Assembly: GCA_038501625.1 (NCBI GenBank)
Contig: JAZAYU010000012.1
Location: 5,270,001 to 5,334,000 of the forward strand
Source: Corbicula japonica
Taxonomy: Eukaryota; Mollusca; Bivalvia; Venerida; Cyrenidae
DNA length: 64,000 nt
Direction of reading: 5' to 3'
The position numbers and the translations under genes were made by a program. Within the stretch, counting starts at the first letter, position 1; each line of letters begins with the position of its first letter. Below are positions 8,207-20,310 of this stretch, piece by piece. The notes below the pieces were generated by a model. That model was given only the letters and a program-made list of their open reading frames with translations, was not told the DNA's origin and did no database searches.

Positions 8207-9612
8207 TAAATGAATAAATAACGCATATAAGAAAACAACGCATACAATTTTAATACTAGTAATTTGCAGCTGCCGCAAAGTAAACTTATCATTTCAAATA
8301 AAAATCAAAGTATGTATGGGTAGTTATCATTTCAATAATGATACCGGGGTCAAGGGAATAGGATTGGCCGGGTTGGATTTGCGCGATTCTTTAAATAATC
8401 GTTGTTTACAAAAAATAATTTACAAGATTTTGGTCGTGCATAGTTTAAGTTCATGTTGCTTTATTTTCTTTGAATATACGAACACTACGCATTTTTTTAA
8501 ATTCAAGGATTATTATCCTTATCATCAAATGACAAAAATTTTCGTTTTGCTTCGAGCTAGTCTCTTTCAACCAGGTTATAAAATGTCAGAATGAAATATT
8601 GTAACTTCTTTAATTTCCGTGTTACCAAAAGCTGTGTACGATTAAACATGTTAATCTGCAGAAAATACATGACATTGAATATACGGTTTGATTTAATAAG
8701 ACATAAAACACCCCTTAGTATTCTATTTCGTACGTGCAATATGCCATAATAATTATTAAATCAAAAGAATGTACACGGACATTATTTTAATGGGGGAAAC
8801 AAACGTTTCAAAGTGTTTTGCTTATTTCGCTTCAGTATACGCAATACTGCTTATACGGCTTCAAGATAAATATGTACTCGTATATTGAAAATGTTGTTTA
8901 AACTATTTAAATCTTCTGAACAGATTAGTTCTAAAATATTTTTCAAACAAAAATATGACAAGTGCATGTACATTTGAAATGTAATATAGTTTTTTGTCTT
9001 CCCGTCATGTAACATGGAAAAGATCATCTTTGCCACAAATATACGGATACGCCTTTTTGACTTCAGTTAAGAAAGACATTATAAAGAGTCGAGTCATTCG
9101 TAAATATGTTTACCACAGGGGTCCCAAATCCAGGACATGCATAAGGCCAGACTTAAAATATTCTTTGTTTTCCCATCCCGACCCAAGCAGATTTAGTATG
9201 GGTAGGTAGGTAGGTAGGTCAAAATATTTTTTTTTATTTGAATTTTTTTCAGATTATAAATCCACATATAGATATTCTAGGATTAACTCCAAGGGGAATA
9301 CCAACACTCTAAAATTTACTTAAAGAAATTAGAAACGCAACTTCTTTAAACAAGAACTATAAATGATCCTATTCTTCCTAAATATTGCTGTATGCCAAAT
9401 GGTTATTGCAGTTCTTTACACTTTATTATCGACCGATAAACGCCTTCGAGTGACCGCTAAAATCACGTGCGGCACGGGTTTCTTGCAAACATCGTCTGGT
9501 GAATATACAGGAAACCCTGTAGAGTGTACATGTTCGGACATTTACTCGATTCATCTCTGTGGAGTAGTCAGTAAATTTTCACAATAAAAACTCAATCTAA
9601 TCAAAATTGAGT
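8207..9612. other. No gene recognised
   Basis: AT-rich, with short unconnected open frames on both strands. A (GTAG)n run lies at about 9200-9219. Confidence 0.5.
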
Positions 9613-10615
9613 ATGCCTCGTCTAAGTGAAGACCAACGTCGGGCTGCCGTTAGGATGTTTATGAACGGAAGTTGCCCGTCACTTCAGAGTGCATAAACGC
9701 ACTATTTCAAGGCTGTTTGATCGGTTACGTACCACTGGCACCACCAACGACCGTCCTCGACCTGGCCGTCCCCGAGTGACGACGCGTCGGGAGGACGCTT
9801 TCATAAGGGTGACGCACCTACGTCATAGGTTCCAGACACCTGAACAAACTGCCAGAACACTAAGAGGACTCAACAACAACAGACTGTCTGCGCGAACAGT
9901 TTCTAACAGGCTTCGGGAGGCTGATATTAGAGCGCGTCAGCCGTACATAGGATTGCCTTTGACAATAGCTCGACGCCAACGTCGTATGAACTTGCTGCAT
10001 CCCCATCGCCCCGTGGTGTTTTCTATGGCCCGCTGGAGGAGGGTGTTGTTTTCGGACGAGTCTCGTTTTCTGTTGTTTCGTTCTGATAGAAGACAACGTG
10101 TGTATCGACGTAGAGAACGTTACGTAGACGCGTGTGTCAGGGAGGTAGATCGATTCGGAGGCGGATCTGTAATGGTGTGGGCCGGTATCGCTCACGGACA
10201 CGAAACGGATCTAATTTTTATTGATGGGGCGTTGAATGCACAGAGATACCGCGACACTATTCTTCAACCTGTTGTTGTTCCGTTTGTTCAACGTAATGGC
10301 TTGACGTTTCAACAAGACAACGCACGACCTCATGTCGCCAGGATCTGCAACGACTTTCTTTATGCAAATAATGTCGATGTTCTGCCTTGGCCTGCATTTA
10401 GTCCCGATCTTTCACCCATAGAACATCTTTGGGACAAGCTGGCCAGGCGTATCCGGAAACGTCATCCAGCTCCGACGACACATGACAAATTGAGGCAGGC
10501 ATTGAGGGAGGAGTGGAACAACATTTCAATTCGTGAAATAAACGGTCTCATCAACTCCATGCACAGGCGTATTCGAGCTGCCATGGCAGCAAATGGGGGT
10601 CATACCAGGTATTGA
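9613..10615 (+). pseudogene. Tc1-family transposase, frameshifted
   Basis: The DDE transposase cuts and pastes its own element. From about 9691 to the TGA at 10613 a 308-codon frame is intact, with a Pro/Arg linker (RPRPGRPRV), VLFSDESRF (first catalytic Asp), GGSVMVWAGI, FQQDNARPH (second Asp) and SPDLSPIEHLWDKL (Glu), a DD34E-type arrangement. The natural start is ATG 9613 (MPRLSEDQRRAAVRMFMNG), but that frame ends at a TAA about 80 bases on. The expected VARHFRVHKRTI helix is in the other frame, so a short deletion near 9667-9675 breaks the N-terminal DNA-binding domain. GC content is clearly higher than in the flanks. No matching terminal repeats were found on both sides. Confidence 0.9.
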
Positions 10616-10674
10616 CAATTTCGTTAGGGCATCATAAAGACGTCACTGTTTCGGGGTTGATTCTTCGGTATAAT

Positions 10675-11368
10675 TTGCCACACTCCTCCCAACTTTGTTC
10701 ATCAATAAAAAGAAAATTATAAAAATTTCAATAACGGCAAAATGCCGTTAAACAAAATTTTGCACAAATGTATGTTATTAATGTATCTTTATTTTGCAGA
10801 TGGTAAGACACGTTAGAAAAGTCAAGGAAAATAGCGAGATCTAAAAATGCCCTAAATTTCTATTTACATAAATTCACAAAAACTAAACAACACAAAACAT
10901 CATTTTAAATGCCCACATGAGTAACAGGATACTGACAACAATTTATTGTGTCCTCGTGACTTACATATGTAAACTTTAGGAGATATTAGTAAAAGTGTGT
11001 TTGACCTTCAATTTTCTGTTCGCTTCCTGGTCGCGTAAACCGATGACAATCACTGATTTCTCTTTTAGTAGTTGAAATTTTTTTACAATGTACACAACAT
11101 TTACTTGTCAGTATCATTGCGCTCACGTGGGAATTTAAAATTATGTTTTGTATCGTTTAGTTATTGTGAATTTATGTAAATAGAATTTTAAGGAATTTTT
11201 AGGTCAAGCTTTTTTTCTTTACTTTTCTAATGAGTCCTACTGTATGCAAAATAAAGATTCATTAGTAACATTCAATTGTGCAAAGTTTTATTGAACGGCA
11301 TTTTGCCATTATTGAGATTTTGATAATTTTCTTTTTATCGATGAAGAAAGTTGGGAGGAGTGTGGCAA
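10675..11368. mobile_element. Foldback element, about 694 bp
   Basis: Two long inverted arms (about 10675-10960 and 11080-11368) begin TTGCCACACTCCTCCCAACT and share ACGGCAAAATGCCGTT-type, TTTATTTTGCA and TCTATTTACATAAATTCACA segments in opposite orientation. Arms differ by scattered substitutions. No open frame. It begins 60 bp after the Tc1 transposase stop. Confidence 0.85.
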
Positions 11369-12324
11369 TTCCTTAAAATACAAGTTATTTGTTAGACCGA
11401 ATTTTTTTATACAGAATAAATAACAAGAAAAGTGTTGAGATGTACATGTAATCTTATTTTTTTTACGCTACTTCCGGTTATGAAAGATAACTTTCTTCGC
11501 CTGCCGATCGCCTGTCTTTCAAACGAGTTCGCACTTTTATCCCATGAAACTTTGTTAGACTTCCATTCTATTGTTTCCGTGAGATGAAAATCAACACAGG
11601 CAACAAAGCCATTTTAAATTTCGATAAAATCAAAACTGAATGGCCTAGATGCCGGCATTTGCTCTGTGTTTCGTGAAATGTCCCCAGTTTGAGTACAGAA
11701 TATCCTCTGCCAACGTTAGACAGCCCAAACACCATTTTTCATTACATGGCCGTTAGATGATGTTATCGAATTCGCGATTGGACCATAGGAATCAGGCAAT
11801 CAATCACAAATCAATTTACTGTGATTGAAGAGAAGTAGCCGGATTTTATGAAGTAGAAAAGGTTGCTTTATTGAGATTTAAAGTCGCTGGACAGAAAGAC
11901 CGAGGACATGCGACATTTTAACGGACCGAAGCGTCTGATACAAGACTGATAACCACCGACTGCCCTAATACTTACTTGCTATGGATTTCGTACTATTATT
12001 CGAAAAAAATGCATTTTTCGTCTCCAGGTTTTTCGTACCAAATTAAAAAAATCATTTAGATTTCGACGATAAAATTTTTCGAGTCGCACCGATTTTTTCG
12101 GGCCGGTCGTGGATGGGGAAACAAACAATATTTTATTTTAGGCCTAACGGTGCATTTGAACATGTTAATGGAAATTTAATCTGACGTAATTTAGTATCCC
12201 AACAAATCTATTTCTGAAGTGGTGATATAATCGCGAAATTTTTTGTTTTTGTTTTAAAAAATGTTACTTTTTTTTAAACAGAGAAAGTTAACATATCGAA
12301 AAAGCGACATAAAAGAAAAAAGAA
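11369..12324. other. No gene recognised
   Basis: AT-rich sequence with no splice-bounded exon, known motif or clear repeat. Confidence 0.5.
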
Positions 12325-12515
12325 ATATATGCATATCAGGAATCGCCACACACACAAAACACAGCCTCCCCACGCAGCGAAAAAGAAGAGAGGAAGAGAG
12401 AGAGAGCATGCTTGTTATAAGTACATTGTATTTCAATTCAAAAAGGACGCCACAAACAATTAACGAAAAAGAGAACCTATGGGGATACCGCCTTGGAACG
12501 GTCAGTGGCAAAACA
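12325..12515 (-). repeat. R4 repeat, 3' part
   Basis: Reverse orientation: terminus at 12325-12341, ACAGCCTCCCCACGCAGC, a GAGAGGAAGAGAGAGAG box, then TACCGCCTTGGAACGGTCAG. Confidence 0.8.
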
Positions 12516-12932
12516 AATTAATGAAATGCTTTTGAAAAAAAGTAGGATTAGCTTACGCTTCCAACAAGTTATTCGTACTTAATAAACAGGAGTTAGGCCC
12601 TCTTTTTCCATCAAAATACAGTGGGCGTTGGGGATACTTGTTAAAAACTTAACCAATGGTCTACTAAACTGATCATTTAGTTATAAATTTCTCCTTTGAA
12701 TTTGCAAGAAATAAAGATAATACAGTAACTCTCGTTTAGGGTCGTTTATAAAAAAGTATTAAAAACCATTGTGCCAACAGATCCTCAGATGACATACCAA
12801 CTACTGACGATTGTGTGACTTGCGGTTTTACTTCAACCATGGTTAAATACCATTGCTTTTCTAAGGCAAAATTAATGATATGTTGTTTTTATTTGCTTTT
12901 TAAATGATTAAAATTGATATATCATAAATATA

Positions 12933-14151
12933 CACTGGTCAAAAGTTCTAAGTGCACACTTTTCAAGTTTGAATATCCTAAAGTAAACTTATTCAAATTG
13001 AATGAAAGTTTGACTTTATGTAAATAATGATCAAACAATAATAATTTTTTGAAAACCTTGCATATGTTTTACGTTTAACGTCATCCACGTCGGCATACGC
13101 TATTTATGCATTATCCCCGTGGGGCAAGCGAAATTAATTTTTTTACAATCGTTTTTGTTTTTCACATGTTCACCGACTCCAGACAAACACGAAAAACACA
13201 ACAACAAATTGTAACCATGGAACGGTTGACGTCAGCAGACAACGACATTGCCGTCAAAATTCTTTTCACATGCCAACTTCAAATTTGTTGTAAAAAAATC
13301 TTGACGGTTTTCGTAAATGCAAAAGAAATACCTTATTTTTGCATATTTTATTAATTTAAGAAGAAAATCAAACGATATTATTTTCTAGATTGATTACGTT
13401 GCTTACGTTGAACGCTGATGTTACTCAATTACGTCATTAAATATTTACGTAAAACAACGTAAAGTCGAAAATATTAGTGTAACATTTGTTGGATAAATGT
13501 CCAATAAATAAAAAATTAAAACTAAAATTTATAGAAATTCAATAAACTTCAAAATCGAATTATTCGAAAATGACGCTTATTTGGTCAAAAAGCGTGTCCG
13601 AAAACTGGTCAATTTTATCGAAATGAATACATTTTTTCGTTTGGAAAGGTTGTTACACATCTATCATAGAGAATTGTATCATCCCAAACTGTTAGACAAT
13701 TCAAAAACTTTTGGCACAAAACATTGTTTTAAAGATGGAATTTTCTCCTTAAAATCATGTAAAAACCTTATGGATAAAATAGAGTTGAGTGTGTTGGCTC
13801 ATCGTGCCCAGCAGACCATTACAAAGCTACAGAAAGCTATTTCAGTGCAATGGAATGGCAAACTACAGTATTTCCTTTAAATTTGCATGAAATCTAATTT
13901 ATACAGAGATGAGAAAACGATCATAGATGATAGCCGATGCAACGATAATTAACTTGAGAATTGCTTTCTGAGAACAGGTGAGCTAAAATATTATTATTTT
14001 TTAATCTGGTTAAGCAGACTTAAAATGTTTGGTGTGCTTTAATAGAATATTGATTCTTCTTCATTGTAGTTTACACTGTTTTAAAAGATTCAATCAAATA
14101 ATTTAAAAAATTAACATTTATCAAGTGTGCACTTAGAACTTTTGACTAGTG
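12933..14151. mobile_element. Tc1/mariner-type element, degenerate or non-autonomous
   Basis: Terminal inverted repeats of 29 bp (12933-12961 and 14123-14151, starting CACTGGTCAAAAGTTC) differ at one base and are flanked by TA on both sides (12931-12932, 14152-14153). The length of 1,219 bp and the TA duplication fit Tc1/mariner. A plus-strand frame at 13581-13880 (99 codons) and another at 13106-13354 carry no transposase catalytic motif that I can see. Confidence 0.8.
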
Positions 14152-14457
14152 TATATTTATTTAGTGTATCCGTCTCAGAGAACATTGGTTAAAAGTTGTT
14201 CCTGACTTCCCCGCGTTGAATAAATACAACATATTTATATCGTAACTGAATTTAACTCTGTATTACATGTATTTAGTTTTGTTATCATAACCATTATACA
14301 TCATGACCTTTCAATAATTTATAACACTTATAACAGCAGATCTAAACATATAAAACTATACAGGGCAAACTTATATCTAGGAATTATGAGTTCTGCTGGT
14401 TGAAAATATGTGTACTGTAAAAAATAAATGAGTGTTGAAGAAGTTTCGAAGACATAC

Positions 14458-14487
14458 CTTTTTATGTCCCGACTGATTTGCACCCAT
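14458..14487 (-). CDS. Possible first coding exon (MGANQSGHKK)
   Basis: ATG at 14487 followed by GGT GCA AAT CAG TCG and ending at donor GTATGT in phase 0. MGxxxS fits an N-myristoylation start. It could belong to the minus-strand genes on its left, but no firm second exon links it. Weakly supported. Confidence 0.2.
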
Positions 14488-14758
14488 TCTTAATCTAAAA
14501 CAGTGTCAACACCCACAGTTTATAAACTTGGTATTTCAAAACCGGGTATTTTCCAAATCGAAAAGTATTACTTCCTAGTTCAGTTTTATTATATCATACC
14601 TTTTTTCGTCGATTTATTTACTTATTAGAAAGATAAAGAGATAAATATATACGTACATAACTGGCTCACACTTTTTTAAACTTTTGACAAAAGTAATCTC
14701 TCCTTTGCATTAGTTTCAACATTTTTATTCTCAGAGAACGTGTCTTATTTTTTTTATT

Positions 14759-14760
14759 TA

Positions 14761-14800
<40 letters not shown>

Positions 14801-14801
14801 G
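14759..14801. repeat. (AAT)n microsatellite
   Basis: About 14 AAT units. Confidence 0.95.
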
Positions 14802-15082
14802 TCTATTTATATAAACGTATGGAATAATAAAAAACGGATAGAACAATTACAGTTTGCAATTAACTGACATTTAATTATAAACAAAATAATTCGACAATGT
14901 TGCATGCCAAAGCACTCAAACATATAAAACATTAGAAGTGCTTATAATTGTAAACTTTGTGACAAAAGGGCAAGACCTAGGAAATCACGATTTCTACAAC
15001 TTTTTTAAGTATACACCCTCGTACTGGGGCATTACTTGCTTGATAACTGAGCTATTGCTCTAAAACTTTCAATAAAAAAGCA

Positions 15083-15370
15083 ACATATGCATATCAGGAA
15101 TCGCCACATTAAAAAAACACAGCCTCCCCACGCAGCGAAAAAGAAGAGAGGAAGAGACAGAGAGAGAGAGAGAGCGCATGTTTTATATATGTATGTCAAT
15201 TCAAATAGGACGCCACAAACAATTAATAAACAAGAGAACCTTTGGGGATACCGCCTTGGAACGGTCAGTGGCAAAACAAATTGCCACTGGGGGTTTAAAC
15301 CAGGTTCTAGGGTGCACCAACATCACACTTGCCCCAACAGGTTCTCGTATCACAAAACAAGTACAAATAA
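15083..15370 (-). repeat. R4 repeat, 3' two thirds
   Basis: Reverse orientation: terminus at 15083-15099, (GA)n box, TACCGCCTTGGAACGGTCAG, the internal hairpin GCAAAACAAATTGCCACTGG and CCCCAACAGGTTCTCG. The two overlapping open frames here are repeat-derived. Confidence 0.85.
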
Positions 15371-17211
15371 AGATGCAACAAATACTAACTGATTTATTTG
15401 AAAAAGTGGTCGAATTTAACAGGCATATTGGAAAACTGAAAAATAGGCGACTACATTTTATGCATTCAAACGGATTTGCTCAAAAAGTGGGTTGGACTAT
15501 GAACAGTTATAAAACATTAAGAACAGAATGAAGTGAATTTACTTTAACAGAAATAAAAGCATAGCATATTTCTAGGTTCCAAATGTTCATTTATATGTAC
15601 TCGTAATTCGTTTATTAAGTTGAACATACGCTTTATTAACTGATGTTGTGAATTTGTATTTTGTAGGGTGTCGGTATTCGAAATGTTGTTGAGCAGTCAG
15701 TTGTCTGTCATTTTTAATGAAGTTTTACTATTAAATCCGTTAGTATTTATTGCATGGTTTATTAGAAGTTTTAGCGCAATAGCCCCAAAACAAGCCAGTA
15801 ATGCCCCAGTACAAAGGTGTATACTTAGAACAGTTGTTAAGTGTAATAATGTAGGGGAAAAAAAGAACAAAAGGGATGAAGCCAAATCGTTTTTGGTTTT
15901 AGGCCGAAAAGTTAGCAGCGACCTATATATACATCAATATAGAAATGGTCTCACAAAGCCATTTTTATGTACTCCATAATTTCAGATTATTTTGAGGAAT
16001 GATTAAATCATCTCGGTAAATCCCAAACATCGATATATTTTCTGTAATATAATTCAATTGCGTTCTGATACATTATTCTCCATTTCATTTGACAAAAAAT
16101 ATTTTTTTCAATATATACTAGTATCTCTTTTGAGGTCATTATACAAAGCATCATTTGGGATGGATCTAAATTGTACTGTTTTACTCGTATAGATATTGAG
16201 TTTCGCTCAACCCGGAGATAGGCGACAGGAACAGTAATATGCATTTTCATTTATGCCAATGAACAGGCTCATACAAACCGTGCCTGAAATATTTCATTTT
16301 TGTCGTGTTCGGTGGCTTTCAAAGTTGCCCTTTCATCTATTTCTATACACTTTACCTATGTAAGTTTAGATGGGAAAATTTGACCCCGGGAAAAATGTTT
16401 TAAGCTGTGTTGTGTATTTTCAACTTGTTAATAAATTTCGTTTGCGTGTTCGCTGGCTTTTAAAGTTCCCTTTTACATATTTTTAAAAATAATAGTTATT
16501 AGTGCAGCTTCGACTTAGTGGCATTTGTCCACAGACTCTCTTAGGGAAACTTGGATACATATCTGCTGTAGTTTGACACAGTTCGCGGCGGATTTGAAAC
16601 AATGTTCTTTCTTTGTTCTTTGTTTTAACACTTGCTGATAAGGCTTCAAATAATGTAAATATAGTGTGACGTATACACTATATTAAAATTAAAACTGAAG
16701 AGCTTATGCACTAATGCTTATACACTGACTTCTCCATCTGAGAGTGATATTGTTAATGCACACAAATTAAACAAGAAATATCTTTAAAAAAGATAAACGG
16801 CGTTGATGGAAAAGATTTATATATACATGTATATAAGAAAGAAAGAAATACAGAGAGGCAAAGCAGACACAGTTAAGTTATTTTATTTTATTTGTTATAG
16901 CTGTTGACGAACCCTCCCTGCCTTCTTAGTATGACTTAGAGATTAAGCGACCGAATCATGACAACTCATAAATTTATTGAAAATGTCTTTCAAAAAAAAA
17001 ATGTTGAAGCTGTTGCAACACTTCATACAGTGATAACAAGTCGATTAAAGAAGCAAAATATTCAGTTTCAATAAAATACCTCGTGTAGAGTGAGAATTCA
17101 AGATGAATAAATGTCCTTGAAATTTAATAAATATAAATAATAACAGCCTGTAACAAGAGCGAAATCTACCAACTTTTACGTATATTAAGTTTAAAAAAAG
17201 TGTCCATCATT
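15371..17211. other. No gene recognised
   Basis: Contains a diverged direct duplication of about 35 bp (GTGTTCGGTGGCTTTCAAAG near 16304 and GTGTTCGCTGGCTTTTAAAG near 16446). Open frames at 15668-15979 and 16008-16250 lack splice context or recognisable motifs. Confidence 0.5.
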
Positions 17212-17276
17212 AGTATTGAACCCGGGGCATCCGCTTGAGAGGCGAGAGTGTTAGCCACTACACTACAATGACCTTG
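17212..17276 (-). repeat. tRNA-Glu-like fragment
   Basis: On the minus strand: TAGTGTAGTGGCTAACAC (box A region), CTCGCCTCTCAAGCGG with a 7-nt loop carrying CTC in anticodon position, and GGTTCAATACT (box B). The T-stem and acceptor stem do not pair, so it is a decayed tRNA gene or the head of a tRNA-derived SINE. Confidence 0.45.
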
Positions 17277-17708
17277 TCTTACGAACTTGAAATTAACAAT
17301 CAGTATCAAATGAACTAGAAAGGAACCAGTAAGAACTAGGAATATCTACACTTCTCTTTTGTTTTACACTGTGTATTGTATGCAAGTGACACCCAAGAAT
17401 ATTCCATATAATATTGTATTTAAGCCATCAATATTGACTTAACTGGTTACTTAAATCGTAAATATGTTTTTCCTCCAATACAACACCCACTAACAACCAA
17501 TCTAATTAATCTATTTGATTTTTCCGCTGCATAATAATAAATTCCCACTAGATACCTCTCCAGCCTGCTAGATGCCTCTCTGGTGTAAATAGCTACCAAT
17601 CGAAATAGTTTATTTCATTTTTCCTCTGCATAATAAGAGAATACGAGTATTATTTACAACATTTCATTGGTCGAAAAACTAGGTCAAAAGTGAGCTTAGA
17701 CAGCTAAC

Positions 17709-17867
17709 GCCGAAAAAATTAGAATCAGTGTTGAGCCGAAACAAGACAAAGTACCTACTATGTATTGGTTGCCTAAAATGCACAAAACACCGTACAAAGC
17801 AAGATTTATTGCAAACTCTCGTTCTTGTACAACAACCAAATTATTCGTGCTCTTAACATTTCTTTGA
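17709..17867 (+). pseudogene. Reverse transcriptase fragment
   Basis: A 52-codon frame ends at TGA 17865 and reads ISVEPKQDKVPTMYWLPKMH, then PYKARFIANSRSCTTTKL. The YWLPK.HK...K.RFI.NS pattern is the fingers region of non-LTR or Penelope-like reverse transcriptases. It is cut off before the catalytic YxDD motif. Confidence 0.65.
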
Positions 17868-18129
17868 ACTAACAATATTCATAGAAAGAAGGCCATGAAA
17901 GATAGAGAGGCTTATATAGTCTCATTTACTAAAGCAGCACAGTAAGCACACATAGGTATATCAAATGTTTGTCAGCAAATTGTGTTCCCAAATCTGAAAC
18001 ACAAATTTTATCTGAAAATAAACATCGCAACACATTATTCTTGAGATGTTCACATTACGGTGTAATTAGCATACATTTTATGTATAAAATTGCAGGCTAC
18101 ATGTGTATGTCCAGTAAATCTTTGGCGAT

Positions 18130-18147
18130 TCCTGATATGCATATATT
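18130..18147 (+). repeat. R4 terminus fragment
   Basis: GGCGATTCCTGATATGCATA: only the last bases of R4 remain. Confidence 0.5.
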
Positions 18148-18279
18148 TCTTTTTTGTAAATAAGATTTTGTGGTAGGTTTGTTGTAGAGAGTGAAGAAAA
18201 CCCGTAAGTATAAATACATGTATTAATTTTATTTAAATACTGTTTGACATAGCATTGACAAAATGAAAGTGAAGACGCT

Positions 18280-18850
18280 GTAACAAAATGCCACTGAACT
18301 CTGTACAAAATGTCATAAGTGATGATAAATATCAAGTGCCACTGAGAAATATATGTCAAAATGCCATGTGCAGCGTACTCTGTTGCATGTTGATACAGCC
18401 TTCATATATGGCATTTTGATACAGAGTCCTCGCTTGCAGTTTAATACAGTATGCTCAGTGGCATCTTGATACAGTCCTCGGTTGCATTTGTATGCTCAGT
18501 GGCTTTTTGATCAATGGTCCTCGGTTGCAGTTAAATATATAATGCACAATGGTATTTCGATACTTAGTCCTTACAGCTCATTAAAAAATTCCTCACTCAC
18601 TTAATAGTACCCAAAAAGCTTCTTAGGGGCTTTTTGTTACAGAGTCACCGTGTGCGTCCGGCATTTTGATACGGAGTCTCGATTCGCTTCGATACGTTGT
18701 CCTTAATGGCTTGTAGGGGGCGTTCGGATTTCTTTTTGGCATTTTTAAAGTCGAATTCCGCAGTGGCATTTAAAATCAGATTTGGAGGCCTTATTGACAG
18801 TTTCTTGATTGGCATTTTGATTTGAACTTCTCGTTGTCATTTTGAAACTG
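18280..18850. repeat. Degenerate tandem repeat built on GGCATTTTGATACAGAGTCC
   Basis: The phrase GGCATTTTGATACAGAGTCC and variants (GGCATCTTGATACAG, GGCTTTTTGATCAATGGTCC, GGCATTTTGATACGGAGTC) recur about every 50-60 bp with heavy divergence, stopping where R4 begins. Confidence 0.6.
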
Positions 18851-18855
18851 ATTCC

Positions 18856-19313
18856 ACTGTCACCGTGTTCTTGCTGATTTTACTCCAGGAGCTCTGGTCT
18901 CGGTAAGATCATTTAGTACCCGCCCTTTGGCTTTGCAATGCTATTAGCTTCTTATGTTTTATATGTTTGTGTGCTTTTGCATGCAACTTTGTTGAGCTGA
19001 TGGGTGGGTTGGAGTTATTTCACCGAGACAACTTGTACTTGTTTTGTCATTTGAGAACCTGTTGGGGTAAGTGTGGGGTTGGTGCACCCTAGAACCTGGT
19101 TTAAAACCCCAGTGGCAAATTGTTTTGCCACTTACCGTTCCAAGGCGGTAAACCCTCGGGTTCTCACTTTCGTTAATTGATTATGGCGTCCATTTTGAAA
19201 CTGATTATTGTAACTGTTAGTACTGATTATTGTAATACCATGCTCTCTTTTCCTCTCTACTTTTTGGCTCTGTGGGGAGGCTGTGTCTGCTGAATGTGGC
19301 CATTCCTGATTTC
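18856..19313 (+). repeat. R4 repeat, near full length
   Basis: Aligns with 3849-4276 from TTCTTGCTGATTTTACTCCA through TTTTGCCACTTACCGTTCC to GGCTGTGTCTGCTGAATG. It ends CCATTCCTGATTTCAC, having lost the ATGCATAT palindrome. Confidence 0.85.
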
Positions 19314-20160
19314 ACTTTTGTTTTCATTTTATTTGGGTTCCGACGTTTAGGACTCTTCAGTATCAAAATATTATTGTCCTAGTCGCAATCGAGGATTCGT
19401 AACAAAATGACTACCAATACATCCTGACATACTTTTCCAAAAATCAATACTGATATCACAATTTTTATACGTGTTTTCTTTTTTATTTCGATGCTTTTGT
19501 CAAATGTTACATCTCCCCGTTTAGAGCCTCAAAATAATCTGTATGACGTCATGTATTTGGAAATGCAATGGTCTATCATTTTTACTTTTCTCTTGATAAA
19601 TTCACTGGCGCTTGACCAGCCGCCCCACCCTCTGCCAACCCTTACTAATACGCCCTTGTTTTTTAACCAGCGAAGCTGGTTTTACTTATCACAATTCTGA
19701 AACCGCTATCAAACCAAAACGAGGCACTGTCAACCGGCGATTTACGCATTTCAGAGTAATCAGAGCAAGTAAAGTAGTCCAAGTTTCCTGTTGCGTGTTA
19801 AAGTTGGCTCTTGCCACGTTAGTATCGCTAAAAGAATACTTGACTGTTTCACTGCGCTGTCCCTAATTCAGAACACAATCGACAACAGTAAACCAATTTT
19901 ATCCGGGGGTTGTAGCCGCCAGGGATTTTTTAGCGAGCCACAGATATGTTACCTTTAGGTAGAGATATAAACGATATTCCCGATGTTAGGATATTACAAT
20001 AGCCAAATATTAATTCTGAAATATTTGATATATCTTTTATGCTAATTCGAAGCTCAAAAAACAGTGAAAACATTTTCTTTATTTTGTCATTTTAAAGCCA
20101 TTTCAATATTGGACGTTTGTTCCGCTGCTAAACTGTTTGTTTCACGAAATATTTTTTATA
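19314..20160. other. No gene recognised
   Basis: Two overlapping open frames at 19491-19866 show no motif. No repeat recognised. Confidence 0.5.
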
Positions 20161-20310
20161 TTTTTATCATTAACAATAACGATAATATTTTATTTTAACA
20201 TATAAGCGTGAACAGCAAACAGTAAACTATTGTTGTTATTTTTATCATTAACAATAACGATAATATTTTATTTTAACATATAAGCGTGAACAGCAAACAG
20301 TAAACTATTG
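20161..20310. repeat. 78-bp tandem duplication
   Basis: Copy 1 at 20161-20232 and copy 2 at 20239-20310 are identical over 72 bp (contains CATATAAGCGTGAACAGCAA), so the duplication is recent. Confidence 0.95.

Noticed and set aside
9860..10201. 113-codon minus-strand frame
   Set aside because: Antisense shadow of the Tc1 transposase.
13581..13880. 99-codon frame inside the TA-flanked element as a host gene
   Set aside because: It lies wholly between terminal inverted repeats; treated as element interior of unknown function.
17212..17276. Functional tRNA-Glu gene
   Set aside because: T-stem and acceptor stem do not pair; box sequences alone suggest a SINE head or pseudogene.
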